This document shows positions 1 through 5,314 of a DNA stretch of 13,199 nt, in pieces (position 1 is the first letter of the stretch; each line of letters starts with the position of its first letter). A program made the position numbers and the translations under genes. This DNA is from Pseudomonadota bacterium (GTDB lineage Bacteria; Pseudomonadota; Gammaproteobacteria; Xanthomonadales; Xanthomonadaceae): assembly GCA_023423675.1 (NCBI GenBank), contig JAFAFD010000262.1, forward strand, positions 1-13,199. Direction: 5' to 3'. The notes under the pieces are model-generated. The model saw only the letters and a list, made by a program, of their open reading frames with translations. It was not told the DNA's origin and did no database searches.

Positions 1-1081
1 GTCCGGCACCAGCGCCGACGGCATCGATGCCGCGCTGGTGCAGTTTCCCGCCAGCGGCGGCTGCCGCTTCGTGCGCGGCCTGACCGCCCGCTGGGAGCCG
101 GTGCTGCGCGCGCGGCTGGTGGCGCTGGGCGAAGGCGGGCCGCTGGAGTCGCTGGAGGAGCTGGGCGAGCTGGATGCGCGCATCGCGATCAACTTCGCCG
201 CAGCCGCCAACCAGCTGCTGGACGAAGCCGGAGTGGACCGCCGCCAGGTGCGGGCGATCGGTTCGCACGGGCAGACCGTGCGCCACCGGCCGCTGGCCGA
301 CCCGGCCTTCACCGTGCAGCTGGGCGATGGCAACCGCATTGCCGAGCTGACCGGGATCACCACCGTGGCTGACTTCCGCCGCCGCGACGTGGCGGCCGGC
401 GGCCATGGCGCGCCGCTGATGCCGGCCTTCCACCTGGCGATGCTGGGCACGGCCGGCGAAGACCGCGCGGTGCTCAACCTGGGCGGCATCGGCAACCTGA
501 CCCTGATCCCGCGCGACGGCATGCCGCGCGGCTTCGACACCGGCCCGGCCAACGCGCTGATGGACGCCTGGTGCCAGCGCCATACCGGCCGCACCTTCGA
601 CGCCGATGGCGCCTATGCGGCCAGTGGTGCGGTGGACACGGCGCTGCTGGCCGGCTGGCGCGCGGACCCGTGGTTCGACCTGCCGCCGCCCAAGAGCACC
701 GGCCGCGAACAGTTCCACCTGGCCTGGGCCGAGGCGCGCATGGGCGAAGGCGAGTACGCGGCCGCCGATGTGCAGGCCACCCTGCTGGAGCTGACCGCGG
801 TGACCGTGGCCGATGCACTGCGGGCCCAGCAGCCGGACACCCGCCGGGTACTGGTCTGCGGGGGCGGCGTGCACAACCGGCAGCTGATGCGCCGGCTGGC
901 GGCGCTGCTGCCTGGCGTGGCGGTGGAATCCAGCGCCGTGCATGGGCTGGACCCGGAGTACATGGAGGCGATGGGCTTCGCCTGGCTGGCCCAGCGGACG
1001 ATGGACGGGCTGGCGGGTAACCTGCCGAGCGTGACCGGGGCATCGGGGCCGCGGATTCTCGGGGCGATCCATCTGGCGTGA
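1..1081 (+). CDS. anmK: Anhydro-N-acetylmuramic acid kinase, 5' end cut by window edge
   Basis: AnmK uses ATP and water to open the 1,6-anhydro ring of anhMurNAc and phosphorylate it to MurNAc-6-phosphate in the cytoplasm, a step of peptidoglycan recycling. The reading frame is open from base 2, where it encodes [13 protein letters not shown], the family's N-terminal phosphate-binding motif, so only a handful of N-terminal residues are missing and the GTG at 38 is not the start. About 359 residues are visible, against roughly 370 for the family. Further family motifs in order are [72 protein letters not shown] and, near the C-terminus, [12 protein letters not shown]. The gene ends in TGA at 1079-1081 and converges on a minus-strand group containing ampG, whose product imports the precursors of the AnmK substrate. 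I see no frameshift. Family assignment is confident. Confidence 0.95.
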   Translation, partial: SGTSADGIDAALVQFPASGGCRFVRGLTARWEPVLRARLVALGEGGPLESLEELGELDARIAINFAAAANQLLDEAGVDRRQVRAIGSHGQTVRHRPLADPAFTVQLGDGNRIAELTGITTVADFRRRDVAAGGHGAPLMPAFHLAMLGTAGEDRAVLNLGGIGNLTLIPRDGMPRGFDTGPANALMDAWCQRHTGRTFDADGAYAASGAVDTALLAGWRADPWFDLPPPKSTGREQFHLAWAEARMGEGEYAAADVQATLLELTAVTVADALRAQQPDTRRVLVCGGGVHNRQLMRRLAALLPGVAVESSAVHGLDPEYMEAMGFAWLAQRTMDGLAGNLPSVTGASGPRILGAIHLA

Positions 1082-1090
1082 TGGCAAGGC

Positions 1091-1113
1091 AGTCGAGCAT
1101 GGCTCGACTCTAC
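1091..1113 (-). repeat. SMAG-like (GTAG) palindromic repeat 1
   Basis: Perfect 8-base inverted repeat AGTCGAGC / GCTCGACT (1091-1098 and 1102-1109) with a 3-base loop, flanked by CTAC at 1110-1113, which is GTAG read on the minus strand. A short stem-loop headed by GTAG is the signature of the SMAG family of Stenotrophomonas. It starts 9 bases after the anmK stop and could also help end anmK transcription or protect its 3' end. Confidence 0.8.
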
Positions 1114-1133
1114 AGGGGCCCTGTGGTGGCGCC

Positions 1134-1156
1134 ATCCACGCATGGCGTGGATCTAC
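1134..1156 (-). repeat. SMAG-like (GTAG) palindromic repeat 2
   Basis: Perfect 8-base inverted repeat ATCCACGC / GCGTGGAT (1134-1141 and 1145-1152), again with the 3-base loop ATG and followed by CTAC at 1153-1156. It has the same architecture and orientation as the copy 20 bases upstream but different stem bases, as expected for different subfamilies of the repeat. The compensating changes in the stem suggest that the fold, not the sequence, is conserved. Confidence 0.78.
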
Positions 1157-1167
1157 CAGGACGCGCG

Positions 1168-1185
1168 GTAGCGCCGCGACGCGGT
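1168..1185 (+). repeat. Possible third SMAG-like repeat, opposite orientation
   Basis: GTAG at 1168-1171 is followed after two bases by CCGCG-A-CGCGG (1174-1184), a short palindrome with an unusually small one-base centre. The GTAG head faces the head of the previous copy (CTAC at 1153-1156) with 11 bases between them, so copies 2 and 3 form a head-to-head pair. The stem is shorter than in the other two and the call is less certain. It ends seven bases before the stop of the facing minus-strand gene. Confidence 0.45.
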
Positions 1186-1191
1186 ATCAGA

Positions 1192-1422
1192 TCAATCGAA
1201 CCCCTGCCCCGCCGGCATCGCCTGCAGGGCGGCGATCGCCGCTGACAGGGCGTCCACTTCGGGATCGCCGAAGCCGGAGCGGACCTCCAGCTCGCTGCTC
1301 AGCAGGCCCTGTTCAAGCAGCACCGAACAGGCCTGCTCGTGCGTCCAGCCGCGCGCCACGGCCACCCTTCGGATACGTTCAAACATCAGCGGGTCCACGT
1401 CCCGCAGCACTACATCGGCCAT
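1192..1422 (-). CDS. Small protein, ribbon-helix-helix-like, function unknown
   Basis: A 76-residue protein starting MADVVLRDVDPLMFERIRRV. I chose the ATG at 1420-1422 because a strong ribosome binding site, GGGGGAG, lies five bases upstream. A longer in-frame extension to 1500 has no such site and a composition unlike protein. The N-terminal half reads as a short strand (VVLRDV, 4-9), a helix (about 11-24) and, after a turn at RGW (24-26), a second helix (about 27-41). This is the layout of ribbon-helix-helix DNA-binding proteins such as CopG/Arc-type antitoxins. The C-terminal third (SELEVRSGFGDPEVDALSAA) is a possible partner-binding tail. No toxin gene is adjacent. It lies 78 bases downstream of ampG on the same strand and could be read from the same transcript. 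The fold is inferred from the pattern only; it may simply be a conserved hypothetical protein. Confidence 0.7.
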   Translation of the reverse strand: MADVVLRDVDPLMFERIRRVAVARGWTHEQACSVLLEQGLLSSELEVRSGFGDPEVDALSAAIAALQAMPAGQGFD

Positions 1423-1500
1423 GCTCACTCCCCCGTTCGCAAGGCACCGCCCCCTCGGCGCGTCCGCGGCGATCATCCCGCAGGTTGCGCAGTCAGGCAA

Positions 1501-2802
1501 TCAGGGGGCGGGGGCGCTGCGGTCGTGGATGCGCGGCCACAGCCAGGCCAGCAGCAGCAGGGTCGGCACCACGGTGACCGCGCTGAGCATGAAGAAGGTG
1601 CTGTAGGAGGTGGCCTCGACGATGTAGCCGGACACGCCGCCGACGAACTTGCCCGGCAGGTTGGCCAGCGACACCAGCAGGGCGTACTGGGTGGCGGTGA
1701 AGTTGCGGTCGGTCAGCGACGACATGAAGGCCACCAGCACGGTGCCGGCGAAGCCCTGGAACAGGTTGTCGGCACTGAGCGCGGCGTAGAACGCCCACAG
1801 CTGGCCCGGGTTGTGCGCCATCAACAGGAAGGCGAGGTTGGACAGGGCCACGCCCAGCGCCGCCACCAGCAGCATGCGGCGGAAGCCGAAGGCGGCCACG
1901 GCGATGCCGCCGAGGAAGGCGCCGCCGATGCCCATCCAGACGCCGAACAGCTTGGAGACGGTGGCGATGTCGGCCTTGTCGAAGCCCGAATCGAGGTAGA
2001 ACGGGCCGGCCATCACGCCGATGACCTGGTCGGGGAACTTGAACAGGCCGACGAAGGCCAGCAGGCCCAGCGCCAGGGCGATGCCGTTGCGGGTGAAGAA
2101 GCTGGTGATCGGCTGCACGAAGGCTTCGGCCACATCGATGCGGCGCTGCACGGCCTGCGCGGGGCGGTCGGGCTCACGGCACAGCAGGGTGGTGATGATC
2201 GGCAGCAGCATCAGTCCGGCCATGGCCAGGTAGGCGATGATCCAGCCTTCGAACTGGGCCAGGTAGAGCGCGCCGGCACCGGCGAGGATCAGGCCGATGC
2301 GGTAGCCCAGGGTGTAGGTGGCGGCCAGCGCGGCCTGCGCGGTTTCCGGGGCGATTTCGATGCGGTAGGCATCGACCACCGAATCCTGGGTGGCACCGGC
2401 GAAGGACGCCACCAGCACCCAGGCCACCAACGGCCAGACGCCCTGTTCGGGGCGGACGAAGGCCAGCGCGACCAGGCCGATCAGCACGGCTACCTGCGAC
2501 AGCAGCAGCCAGGAACGGCGGCGCCCCATGAAGGCCAGCAGCGGGAAGGCATAGCGGTCCAGCAGCGGCGCCCAGACGAACTTCAGCAGGTAGAAGAAGC
2601 TGGCCAGGCTGATCAGGCCGATGCTGCCGAGGTCCAGGCCGACATCCCGCAGGCGGGTGGACAGGGTCTGCGAGGCGATCAGCAGGAACGGCAGGCCGCT
2701 GCCGAAGCCCAACAGGGCCATGGTCAGGGCCGAGGGCGTGCCGAAGGCGCGCTTGATCCCGGCCCAGCCCTTGTAGCTGGGCTTGGCAGCGGCTTCGCTC
2801 AC
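1501..2802 (-). CDS. ampG: Muropeptide permease, major facilitator superfamily
   Basis: AmpG imports GlcNAc-anhMurNAc and its peptides across the inner membrane for cell-wall recycling; in species with an inducible AmpR-type system it also delivers the inducing signal for beta-lactamase. The 433-residue protein is strongly hydrophobic throughout. Family features are GFGSGLPFLLIASQTLSTRL (about 32-51), FYLLKFVWAPLLDRY (70-84), MGRRRSW (92-98), which is the MFS loop 2-3 signature, and ATQDSVVDAYR (137-147). E. coli AmpG is longer (491), mainly at the C-terminus. The start is GTG (2800-2802). Its codon overlaps the stop of the upstream exonuclease gene in a GTGA four-base overlap and has no strong ribosome binding site, so translation is probably coupled. 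In S. maltophilia an ampN-ampG operon is needed for L1/L2 beta-lactamase induction; this pair fits that layout. Confidence 0.93.
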   Translation of the reverse strand: MSEAAAKPSYKGWAGIKRAFGTPSALTMALLGFGSGLPFLLIASQTLSTRLRDVGLDLGSIGLISLASFFYLLKFVWAPLLDRYAFPLLAFMGRRRSWLLLSQVAVLIGLVALAFVRPEQGVWPLVAWVLVASFAGATQDSVVDAYRIEIAPETAQAALAATYTLGYRIGLILAGAGALYLAQFEGWIIAYLAMAGLMLLPIITTLLCREPDRPAQAVQRRIDVAEAFVQPITSFFTRNGIALALGLLAFVGLFKFPDQVIGVMAGPFYLDSGFDKADIATVSKLFGVWMGIGGAFLGGIAVAAFGFRRMLLVAALGVALSNLAFLLMAHNPGQLWAFYAALSADNLFQGFAGTVLVAFMSSLTDRNFTATQYALLVSLANLPGKFVGGVSGYIVEATSYSTFFMLSAVTVVPTLLLLAWLWPRIHDRSAPAP

Positions 2803-3599
2803 AGGTCGTAGTCCACGGTGAACGGGGCGTGGTCGGAGAAGCGCTCGTCGCGGTAGATCGAGCAGCTGCGCAGGCGGTCACGCAGGCCGGGGGTGATGAA
2901 CTGGTAATCGATGCGCCAACCGACGTTGTTGGCGCGGGCCGCGCCGCGGTTGCTCCACCAGGTGTAGTCCTCGCCGGTGGGGTGCAGCAGGCGGTAGGCA
3001 TCGGCCCAGCCGCGGCCGGTGGCCACGTCGGTGGCCTGGCCGTGGTCGGCGCACAGGCCGTTGAGCCAGTCGCGCTCCTCGGGCAGGCAGCCGGAATTCT
3101 TCTGGTTGGACTTCCAGTTCTTGATGTCCAGCGCCGAGCGGACGATGTTCCAGTCGCCGCACAGGACATAGTCGCGGCCGCTGCGCGCCCACTCTTCCAG
3201 GATCGGCCGCAGCCATTCCATCACTTCGAACTTGAAGCCCTGGCGCAAATCGCCCGAGCTGCCGGACGGAATATAGAAGGAGACCACGCTGAGATTGCCG
3301 AAGCGGGCCTCGATGTAGCGGCCCTCGTCGTCGAACGGGGCCCAGCCCAGCGAGGTGATGACCTGGTCCGGCTCGCGCTTGCTGTAGATGGCCACGCCGC
3401 TGTAGCCCTTCTTGGTGATGGCGTCGCGGTAGAAGCAGTGGTGGCCGTCGGGGCGGAACATCGGATCGGTGAGCTGGTCCTCCTGCGCCTTGGTTTCCTG
3501 GATGCACAGAACGTCGGCGTCCTGGGCCCGGAACCAGTCGAGGAAGCCCTTGGTGGCGGCCGAGCGGATGCCATTGGCGTTGAAACTGATGATGCGCAT
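2799..3599 (-). CDS. Exonuclease III family AP endonuclease, Crc-like
   Basis: A 266-residue endonuclease/exonuclease/phosphatase-fold protein, the usual length for exonuclease III. The start MRIISFNANG (ATG at 3597-3599) matches the family N-terminus; the frame stays open upstream to 3839, but that part crosses the divergent pyrE promoter and is not protein-like. The catalytic set is intact: N7, E35 in QETK, Y109, D149 and N151 in GDWN, D231 in DYQF, and D256-H257 in SDHAP. The predicted role is cleavage at abasic sites or 3'-5' removal from duplex DNA ends. Specific segments (MRIIS, LPEERDWL, NVGWRIDYQFITPGLR, VDYDL at the C-terminus) resemble Pseudomonas Crc more than E. coli XthA, and Crc also sits next to pyrE. 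It overlaps ampG by four bases, so it may be the gene called ampN in S. maltophilia; I could not verify that. I leave the symbol blank because xth, crc and ampN are all possible. Confidence 0.92.
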   Translation of the reverse strand: MRIISFNANGIRSAATKGFLDWFRAQDADVLCIQETKAQEDQLTDPMFRPDGHHCFYRDAITKKGYSGVAIYSKREPDQVITSLGWAPFDDEGRYIEARFGNLSVVSFYIPSGSSGDLRQGFKFEVMEWLRPILEEWARSGRDYVLCGDWNIVRSALDIKNWKSNQKNSGCLPEERDWLNGLCADHGQATDVATGRGWADAYRLLHPTGEDYTWWSNRGAARANNVGWRIDYQFITPGLRDRLRSCSIYRDERFSDHAPFTVDYDL

Positions 3600-3762
3600 G
3601 CGGATGAACCTACGGCGGGAAACCGGGCAAGCATACCGGTTGCCCGGCGGCCCGCGCAGCCCGCTGGATGGGCCCGGCAGGGCCTTCACACGGGGCCGGA
3701 CGAGCGCAGAAAGCCCAGCTGGATTAGGATTTGTGCTCCAAATGAAGATGAATCGAGTTTTG
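3600..3762. promoter_or_regulatory. Divergent promoter region between exonuclease gene and pyrE
   Basis: The two start codons point away from each other, so both promoters must lie in these 163 bases. On the minus strand TATGCT (3630-3635) is a fair -10 box for the exonuclease-ampG operon, without a good -35. On the plus strand TTCACA (3685-3690) matches five of six -35 bases, but the -10 at 16 bases (CAGAAA) is poor; TAGGAT (3725-3730) is an alternative. The last 45 bases before pyrE are clearly more AT-rich than the surroundings. Exact promoters are not established. Confidence 0.4.
3623..3647. promoter_or_regulatory. Inverted repeat around the putative -10 of the exonuclease-ampG operon
   Basis: Perfect 8-base arms CCGGGCAA (3623-3630) and TTGCCCGG (3640-3647) with a nine-base spacer that contains the candidate minus-strand -10 box (3630-3635). 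This placement, 24-48 bases before the exonuclease start codon, fits an operator for a dimeric regulator, or a stem-loop in the 5' leader. No regulator can be named from sequence alone. Confidence 0.35.
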
Positions 3763-4422
3763 ATGAGCGACCACCGCCACCGTTTCCTGCAGCTGGCCCT
3801 GACCGCCGATGCCCTGCGCTTCGGCCAGTTCACCCTCAAGTCCGGCCGGCTGAGCCCCTATTTCTTCAACGCCGGTCGTTTCGACTCCGGCTCGCTGCTG
3901 TCCCAGCTGGGCGCCTGCTATTCGGACGCCATCGACGCCAGCGGCATCAAGTACGACGTGGTCTTCGGCCCGGCCTACAAGGGCATCCCGCTGGCCACCG
4001 CGATGGCCTGCGAGCTGGCCCAGCGTGGCCGCGACCTGCCGCTGTCGTTCAACCGCAAGGAAGTGAAGGACCACGGTGAGGGCGGCCAGCTGATCGGCGC
4101 CGACCTGACCGGCAAGCGCGTGCTGATCGTCGACGACGTGATCACCGCCGGCACCGCCATCCGCGAAGCCCTGGCCATCATCCGCGCTGCCGGCGGCATC
4201 CCGGCCGGCATCGTGGTGGCGCTGGACCGCCAGGAGATCGCCTCGGAAGCCGACCACCGTTCGGCGGCGCAGGCCGTGGCCGAGGAAGCCGGCATCCCGG
4301 TGATCGCCGTCGCAACTCTGGCCGATCTGCTTGATTTCGCCTCCGGAAACCCGGAACTTGTGGGCTACCGGCAGCCGCTGGAGGCCTATCGCGCCCAGTA
4401 CGGCGTCCGTTCCGCACGCTGA
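3763..4422 (+). CDS. pyrE: Orotate phosphoribosyltransferase
   Basis: PyrE joins orotate to PRPP to give orotidine-5'-monophosphate and pyrophosphate, the fifth step of de novo pyrimidine synthesis in the cytosol. The 219-residue protein shows the whole family pattern: FTLKSGRLSPYFFN (23-36) for orotate and PRPP contacts, FGPAYKGIP (68-76), the flexible catalytic loop FNRKEVKDHGEGG (96-108) with its basic residues and His, and the PRPP-binding VDDVITAGTA (123-132). I chose the ATG at 3763 because MSDHRHRFLQLAL fits the family start and a GAG lies five bases before it; ATGs at 3742 and 3748 are in frame and cannot be fully excluded. The gene diverges from the exonuclease/Crc-like gene, as part of the pyrE-crc neighbourhood also seen in Pseudomonas, and is followed after 16 bases by a gene for a secreted protein. 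Confidence 0.96.
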   Translation: MSDHRHRFLQLALTADALRFGQFTLKSGRLSPYFFNAGRFDSGSLLSQLGACYSDAIDASGIKYDVVFGPAYKGIPLATAMACELAQRGRDLPLSFNRKEVKDHGEGGQLIGADLTGKRVLIVDDVITAGTAIREALAIIRAAGGIPAGIVVALDRQEIASEADHRSAAQAVAEEAGIPVIAVATLADLLDFASGNPELVGYRQPLEAYRAQYGVRSAR

Positions 4423-4438
4423 CCCAGGGGAAGGTCGC

Positions 4439-5083
4439 ATGTTCCGAGTTCCTGCCATCGTTGCCGCCAGCCTGCTGCTGGCGCTGCCAGCCAGCCTGCT
4501 GGCCAAGCCGGATACGGCCGACAAGAAGCTGTACTGCTGGAACGAGGGCAACGAGCGGATCTGCAGCGATGCGTTGCCGGCCGATGCGGTCAACAATGCC
4601 CGTGAGGAGTTCAATGCCAACAGCGGCGTGCGCAATGCGCAGGTGCAGCGCGCATTGACCGACGAGGAACGCGCCGCCGCGGCCACCGTGGCGGCGCAGG
4701 CCAAGCTGGACCTGATGGCGGCGCAGACCAAGCAGCGCACCGAGCAGGCCATGTTGTCGACCTATGGCAGCGAGGATGCACTGCGCAAGGTGTTCAACGA
4801 GCGCCAGGAGGTGCTCGACAACAATCTGAACACCGCCCGCTACAACGTCGCCAGCCTGCGCGATTCGCTGGTGACCCTGCTGGGGACGGCCGGTGATCGC
4901 GAGCTGGCCGGCGGCAAGGTGGCCGACAAGCAGGTCGAGGCGATCCGCCAGCGCCACGCCCAGCTGCAGGCGCAGCAGCGCCTGCAGGCCAGCTTCGAGC
5001 AGCAGCAGGTCACGCTGAAGGCCGAGATCGAGGCCAGCCTGCAACGCTACCGCGAGTTGAAGGGCATGGCCCCGGGCGGTTGA
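4439..5083 (+). CDS. Secreted coiled-coil protein of unknown function
   Basis: A 214-residue protein that I do not recognise by name. Residues 1-22 form a signal peptide (MFRVPAIVAASLLLALPASLLA), so it is probably exported to the periplasm. The next part, KLYCWNEGNERICSDALP (30-47), has two cysteines (C33, C42) that could form a disulfide; it recalls the small DUF4124-type module common in this group, but the match is loose. From about residue 65 the sequence is rich in Ala, Gln, Glu and Arg with heptad-like spacing and few prolines, so long helices or coiled coils are likely to the end, interrupted by a glycine-rich turn near LLGTAGDRELAGG. The start has an AGGGGAAGG ribosome binding site just upstream. 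The 16-base gap from pyrE suggests co-transcription, although the functional link is unclear. Confidence 0.85.
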   Translation: MFRVPAIVAASLLLALPASLLAKPDTADKKLYCWNEGNERICSDALPADAVNNAREEFNANSGVRNAQVQRALTDEERAAAATVAAQAKLDLMAAQTKQRTEQAMLSTYGSEDALRKVFNERQEVLDNNLNTARYNVASLRDSLVTLLGTAGDRELAGGKVADKQVEAIRQRHAQLQAQQRLQASFEQQQVTLKAEIEASLQRYRELKGMAPGG

Positions 5084-5102
5084 GGCCCCGGCAACAACGG
5101 AA

Positions 5103-5120
5103 TTTATGCACTCTTTACGC
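5103..5120 (+). promoter_or_regulatory. Candidate KdpE binding site, 11-bp spaced direct repeat
   Basis: TTTATGC (5103-5109) and TTTACGC (5114-5120) are direct repeats whose starts are 11 bases apart, one DNA turn. The E. coli kdpFABC operator, as I recall it, is TTTATAC then TTTACAC with the same 11-base offset, so 12 of 14 half-site positions agree. Phosphorylated KdpE binds such tandem half-sites as a head-to-tail dimer. A match standing out in very GC-rich DNA, directly ahead of kdpF and with kdpE in the same operon, supports the call; it is not experimentally shown here. Confidence 0.65.
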
Positions 5121-5141
5121 GCCGGCCCCGTCCGGCGCGTA
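5116..5141 (+). other. Perfect 10-bp inverted repeat, possible terminator or attenuator
   Basis: TACGCGCCGG (5116-5125) pairs perfectly with CCGGCGCGTA (5132-5141) around a six-base loop. It lies 33 bases after the stop of the upstream gene and would make a strong RNA hairpin, but only GTTTAT, not a proper T run, follows, so it is at best a weak intrinsic terminator. Its left arm overlaps the second half of the candidate KdpE site, so it could instead be part of the regulatory DNA. Confidence 0.5.
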
Positions 5142-5209
5142 GTGCGTTTATGGGGTGCAGGACGACGATGGCGGCCTGAGGTGGAGGGGTTCCACCAGGA
5201 CGCAATCCC

Positions 5210-5302
5210 ATGTCCCCCTGGCTGTCGTTGTTCTGTGGCGTGCTGGTGCTGGTTGCCGCCGCCTATCTTCTTTATGTCGTGCTGCGGCCCGAGTCGTTCT
5301 GA
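5210..5302 (+). CDS. kdpF: KdpF, small subunit of the potassium-transporting ATPase
   Basis: A 30-residue single-pass membrane peptide, just the size of E. coli KdpF (29). It begins MSPWLSLFCGVL, continues as an uninterrupted hydrophobic helix (about 4-24) and ends YLLYVVLRPESF, the typical KdpF tail of an aromatic-rich helix end, then Arg-Pro-Glu and a final Phe. KdpF stabilises the KdpABC complex in the inner membrane, packing against KdpA. AGGA at 5197-5200 is a reasonable ribosome binding site, nine bases before the ATG. The gene is first in the operon and its stop is 12 bases before kdpA. It is short enough to be missed by automatic annotation. Confidence 0.9.
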   Translation: MSPWLSLFCGVLVLVAAAYLLYVVLRPESF

Positions 5303-5314
5303 GCGGAGCCTGCC

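Larger units (their letters stand above)
5084..5209. promoter_or_regulatory. Control region of the kdp operon
   Basis: The 126 bases between the secreted-protein gene and kdpF hold, in order, a candidate KdpE operator (5103-5120), a 10-base perfect inverted repeat (5116-5141), a further TTTATGG (5147-5153), and a small hairpin beside the kdpF ribosome binding site (5175-5199). If the E. coli spacing from operator to transcription start holds, transcription would begin near 5175. I see no convincing -35/-10 pair there, which is common for activator-dependent promoters. Confidence 0.55.

Noticed and set aside
1423..1500. 26-residue extension of the small protein, including two closely spaced cysteines
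   Set aside because: The inner ATG has a strong ribosome binding site immediately upstream, and the extension lacks one and butts exactly against the ampG stop.
1339..2811. Plus-strand open frame of 490 codons opposite ampG
   Set aside because: Gln/Gly/His/Asp-rich shadow of ampG, with no recognisable domain and no ribosome binding site.
3469..3762. N-terminal extension of PyrE back to 3469
   Set aside because: It overlaps the start of the exonuclease gene on the other strand and is unlike any PyrE; the normal 219-residue protein starts at 3763.
3600..3839. 80-residue N-terminal extension of the exonuclease protein
   Set aside because: It would run through the divergent promoter region and into pyrE, is rich in Arg and Pro, and the family N-terminus MRIISFN starts at 3599.
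5140..5209. Standard sigma-70 or sigma-54 promoter for kdp
   Set aside because: No adequate -35/-10 or -24/-12 pair could be found; I report only the activator site and leave the core promoter open.
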